From contig NZ_CP053351.1 of the NCBI RefSeq assembly GCF_013394655.1, forward strand, positions 2,076,501-2,140,500: DNA of 64,000 nucleotides, read 5' to 3'. The notes under the pieces are model-generated. The model worked only from the letters and a program-made list of their open reading frames with translations. It searched no databases and had not been told where the DNA came from. The translations under genes and the position numbers were made by a program. The DNA is from Winogradskyella schleiferi (GTDB lineage Bacteria > Bacteroidota > Bacteroidia > Flavobacteriales > Flavobacteriaceae). Positions 63,383 through 64,000 of this stretch are shown here, piece after piece (the stretch's first letter is position 1; each line of letters starts with the position of its first letter).

Positions 63383-63437
63383 TTTTTAAATATTTGATAG
63401 TCAGTGATTTAAAAATCACAAAAAGCTTCAAATTAAA

Positions 63438-63482
63438 ATTCATAACCCGGAGGTCACGAGTTCAATTCTCGTTCTCGCTACA
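63438..63482 (+). repeat. attR: 45-bp direct repeat of tRNA-Met 3' part
   Basis: An exact copy of 36342-36386. It lacks the 5' half of the tRNA and cannot fold as one, so it is the displaced original 3' end. The chromosomal terminator of the tRNA follows 7 bases later. Confidence 0.95.
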
Positions 63483-63488
63483 GCAGTA

Positions 63489-63520
63489 AAAGTCCAGCAC
63501 GAAGGTGTCGGACTTTTTTT
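63489..63520 (+). terminator. Original chromosomal terminator of tRNA-Met
   Basis: AAAGTCC (63489-63495) and GGACTTT (63510-63516) enclose GCAC/GTGT, followed by a T run. It now lies next to attR, as expected after integration into the tRNA 3' end. Confidence 0.75.
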
Positions 63521-63570
63521 ATGCGTTGCGCCGAAGCTTGCTTCAAAGCGCACAGGCATAAAAAAAGTCC
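63510..63570. repeat. 15-bp inverted repeat downstream of attR
   Basis: The 15 bases at 63510-63524 (GGAC, seven T, ATGC) pair perfectly with 63556-63570. The loop contains further small complementary words (GCGC at each side). It may be a second, inverted terminator. Confidence 0.7.
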
Positions 63571-63787
63571 GAAACAACGCCTTAGCGTTGTGTACTTTTG
63601 CTATTGTATAGCTCACCTTGCGAAGAATCAGTAAAGCTAATTCCTAATTTACGCAGAACTTTATACGTTATGCTAAAACCCACTTTAAAGCACAAATCCA
63701 TAAAAAAAATCCATAGCAATGCTTTAGTGTCGTGAAATTTTACTTGTATAAAGCTCAACTCGCAAAGAATCGTTGAAGCTAATTCGA
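63557..63787. repeat. Two diverged copies of a ~90-base non-coding unit
   Basis: The stretch from 63557 to about 63648 recurs from 63699 to about 63787 with many substitutions. Shared words include CATAAAAAAA, CTTTAG/CTTAGCG, AGCTCA, GCGAAGAATC/GCAAAGAATC and AAGCTAATTC. The period is 142 bases. An open frame on the minus strand (63582-63848) crosses it but looks accidental. From 63849 to the window end nothing is recognised. Confidence 0.6.
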
Positions 63788-64000
63788 TATAGTCCAATAT
63801 GGCTATTTTCCATTTGTATTTCTCAGTACTTATCCAACACACCATCATTGACCGTCTCGAACATTAAAGGGATATTACGGCGCCATCTAACCTAATAAAA
63901 CCATCTGATTGAGCTTCTTAGTTTTGAACATGATAGAAATTATTTTGGAAAAGCTGTTAACCGCAATTCTTTTTCAACTTTCTAAATAGGAATAATTAAA

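Larger units (their letters stand above)
36342..63482. mobile_element. Integrated genomic island of ~27.1 kb at tRNA-Met
   Basis: The region is bounded by 45-bp direct repeats, with a tyrosine integrase directly next to the tRNA end, the classic layout of tRNA-targeted islands. The cargo is two large minus-strand operons (type I restriction with KAP and DUF262 genes; a nine-gene envelope operon) and a two-component system. No relaxase, conjugation, replication or capsid genes are recognised. Mobility would therefore rely on another element or on natural uptake. Confidence 0.92.

Noticed and set aside
63438..63482. A second tRNA-Met gene
   Set aside because: Only the 3' half is present; the acceptor 5' strand and D arm are missing. 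It is the attR copy.
36342..63482. Prophage or conjugative element
   Set aside because: No capsid, portal, terminase, tail, relaxase or type IV secretion genes are recognised; only an integrase with cargo operons.
63582..63848. An 88-codon minus-strand open frame
   Set aside because: It runs across both copies of a diverged non-coding tandem unit, has no family resemblance and no start signal; likely accidental.

Overview
The window looks like a chromosome segment from a marine-type member of the Flavobacteriaceae (Bacteroidota). The evidence is AT-rich DNA, promoters of the Bacteroidota type (TTG, about 19 bases, TAnnTTTG), little use of Shine-Dalgarno sites, and many family markers of this group (Lacal_2735, DUF4290, DUF493, START-like and DUF2911 proteins). 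No species can be named from the sequence alone.

Positions 1-12500 are mostly core genes: an EEP-family hydrolase, a DUF421 membrane protein, gcvT, a sugar epimerase-like protein, pterin dehydratase, yebC, a secreted PIG-L deacetylase, and a sodium:solute symporter with an oxidoreductase. Positions 12700-26900 form a light/photoprotection cluster. A TetR regulator leads AarF/UbiB kinase, flavin reductase, an SDR, DUF2256 and three cryptochrome/photolyase genes. A second unit carries TIGR03643, folE, an SDR, glutathione peroxidase, TspO and an SRPBCC protein, followed by a fourth photolyase. The two units share an almost identical inverted-repeat promoter. Positions 27000-36300 return to housekeeping genes: a MurA with Asp in place of the usual catalytic Cys, recQ, fmt, HU, YqgE, an aminotransferase and a START-like protein.

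Positions 36342-63482 are an integrated mobile element of about 27.1 kb. It sits in a tRNA-Met gene and is bounded by a perfect 45-bp direct repeat made of the 3' part of that tRNA. A tyrosine integrase lies next to the tRNA. Arrays of GAACAC boxes with an exact 12-bp period occur inside the integrase gene and at the far end of the element. No conjugation or virion genes are visible, so this is best called a genomic island.

The island carries two large operons, both on the minus strand. The first is HTH-like, PH-domain, hsdM, hsdS, KAP NTPase, DUF262-HNH nuclease, an exported protein and hsdR: a type I restriction system with three unusual genes inserted between hsdS and hsdR. The second is a nine-gene envelope operon: an unknown protein, two DUF4407 membrane proteins, a membrane transglutaminase-like cysteine hydrolase with an InlB-like repeat, a small membrane protein, a lipoprotein, a secreted nuclease and two secreted Cys-rich proteins. 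Its function is unknown and it is the best candidate for an undescribed system. Each operon has a near-identical 16-bp palindrome about 95 bases before its first start codon. A polyproline lipoprotein, TPR histidine kinase and response regulator lie just upstream and may control them.
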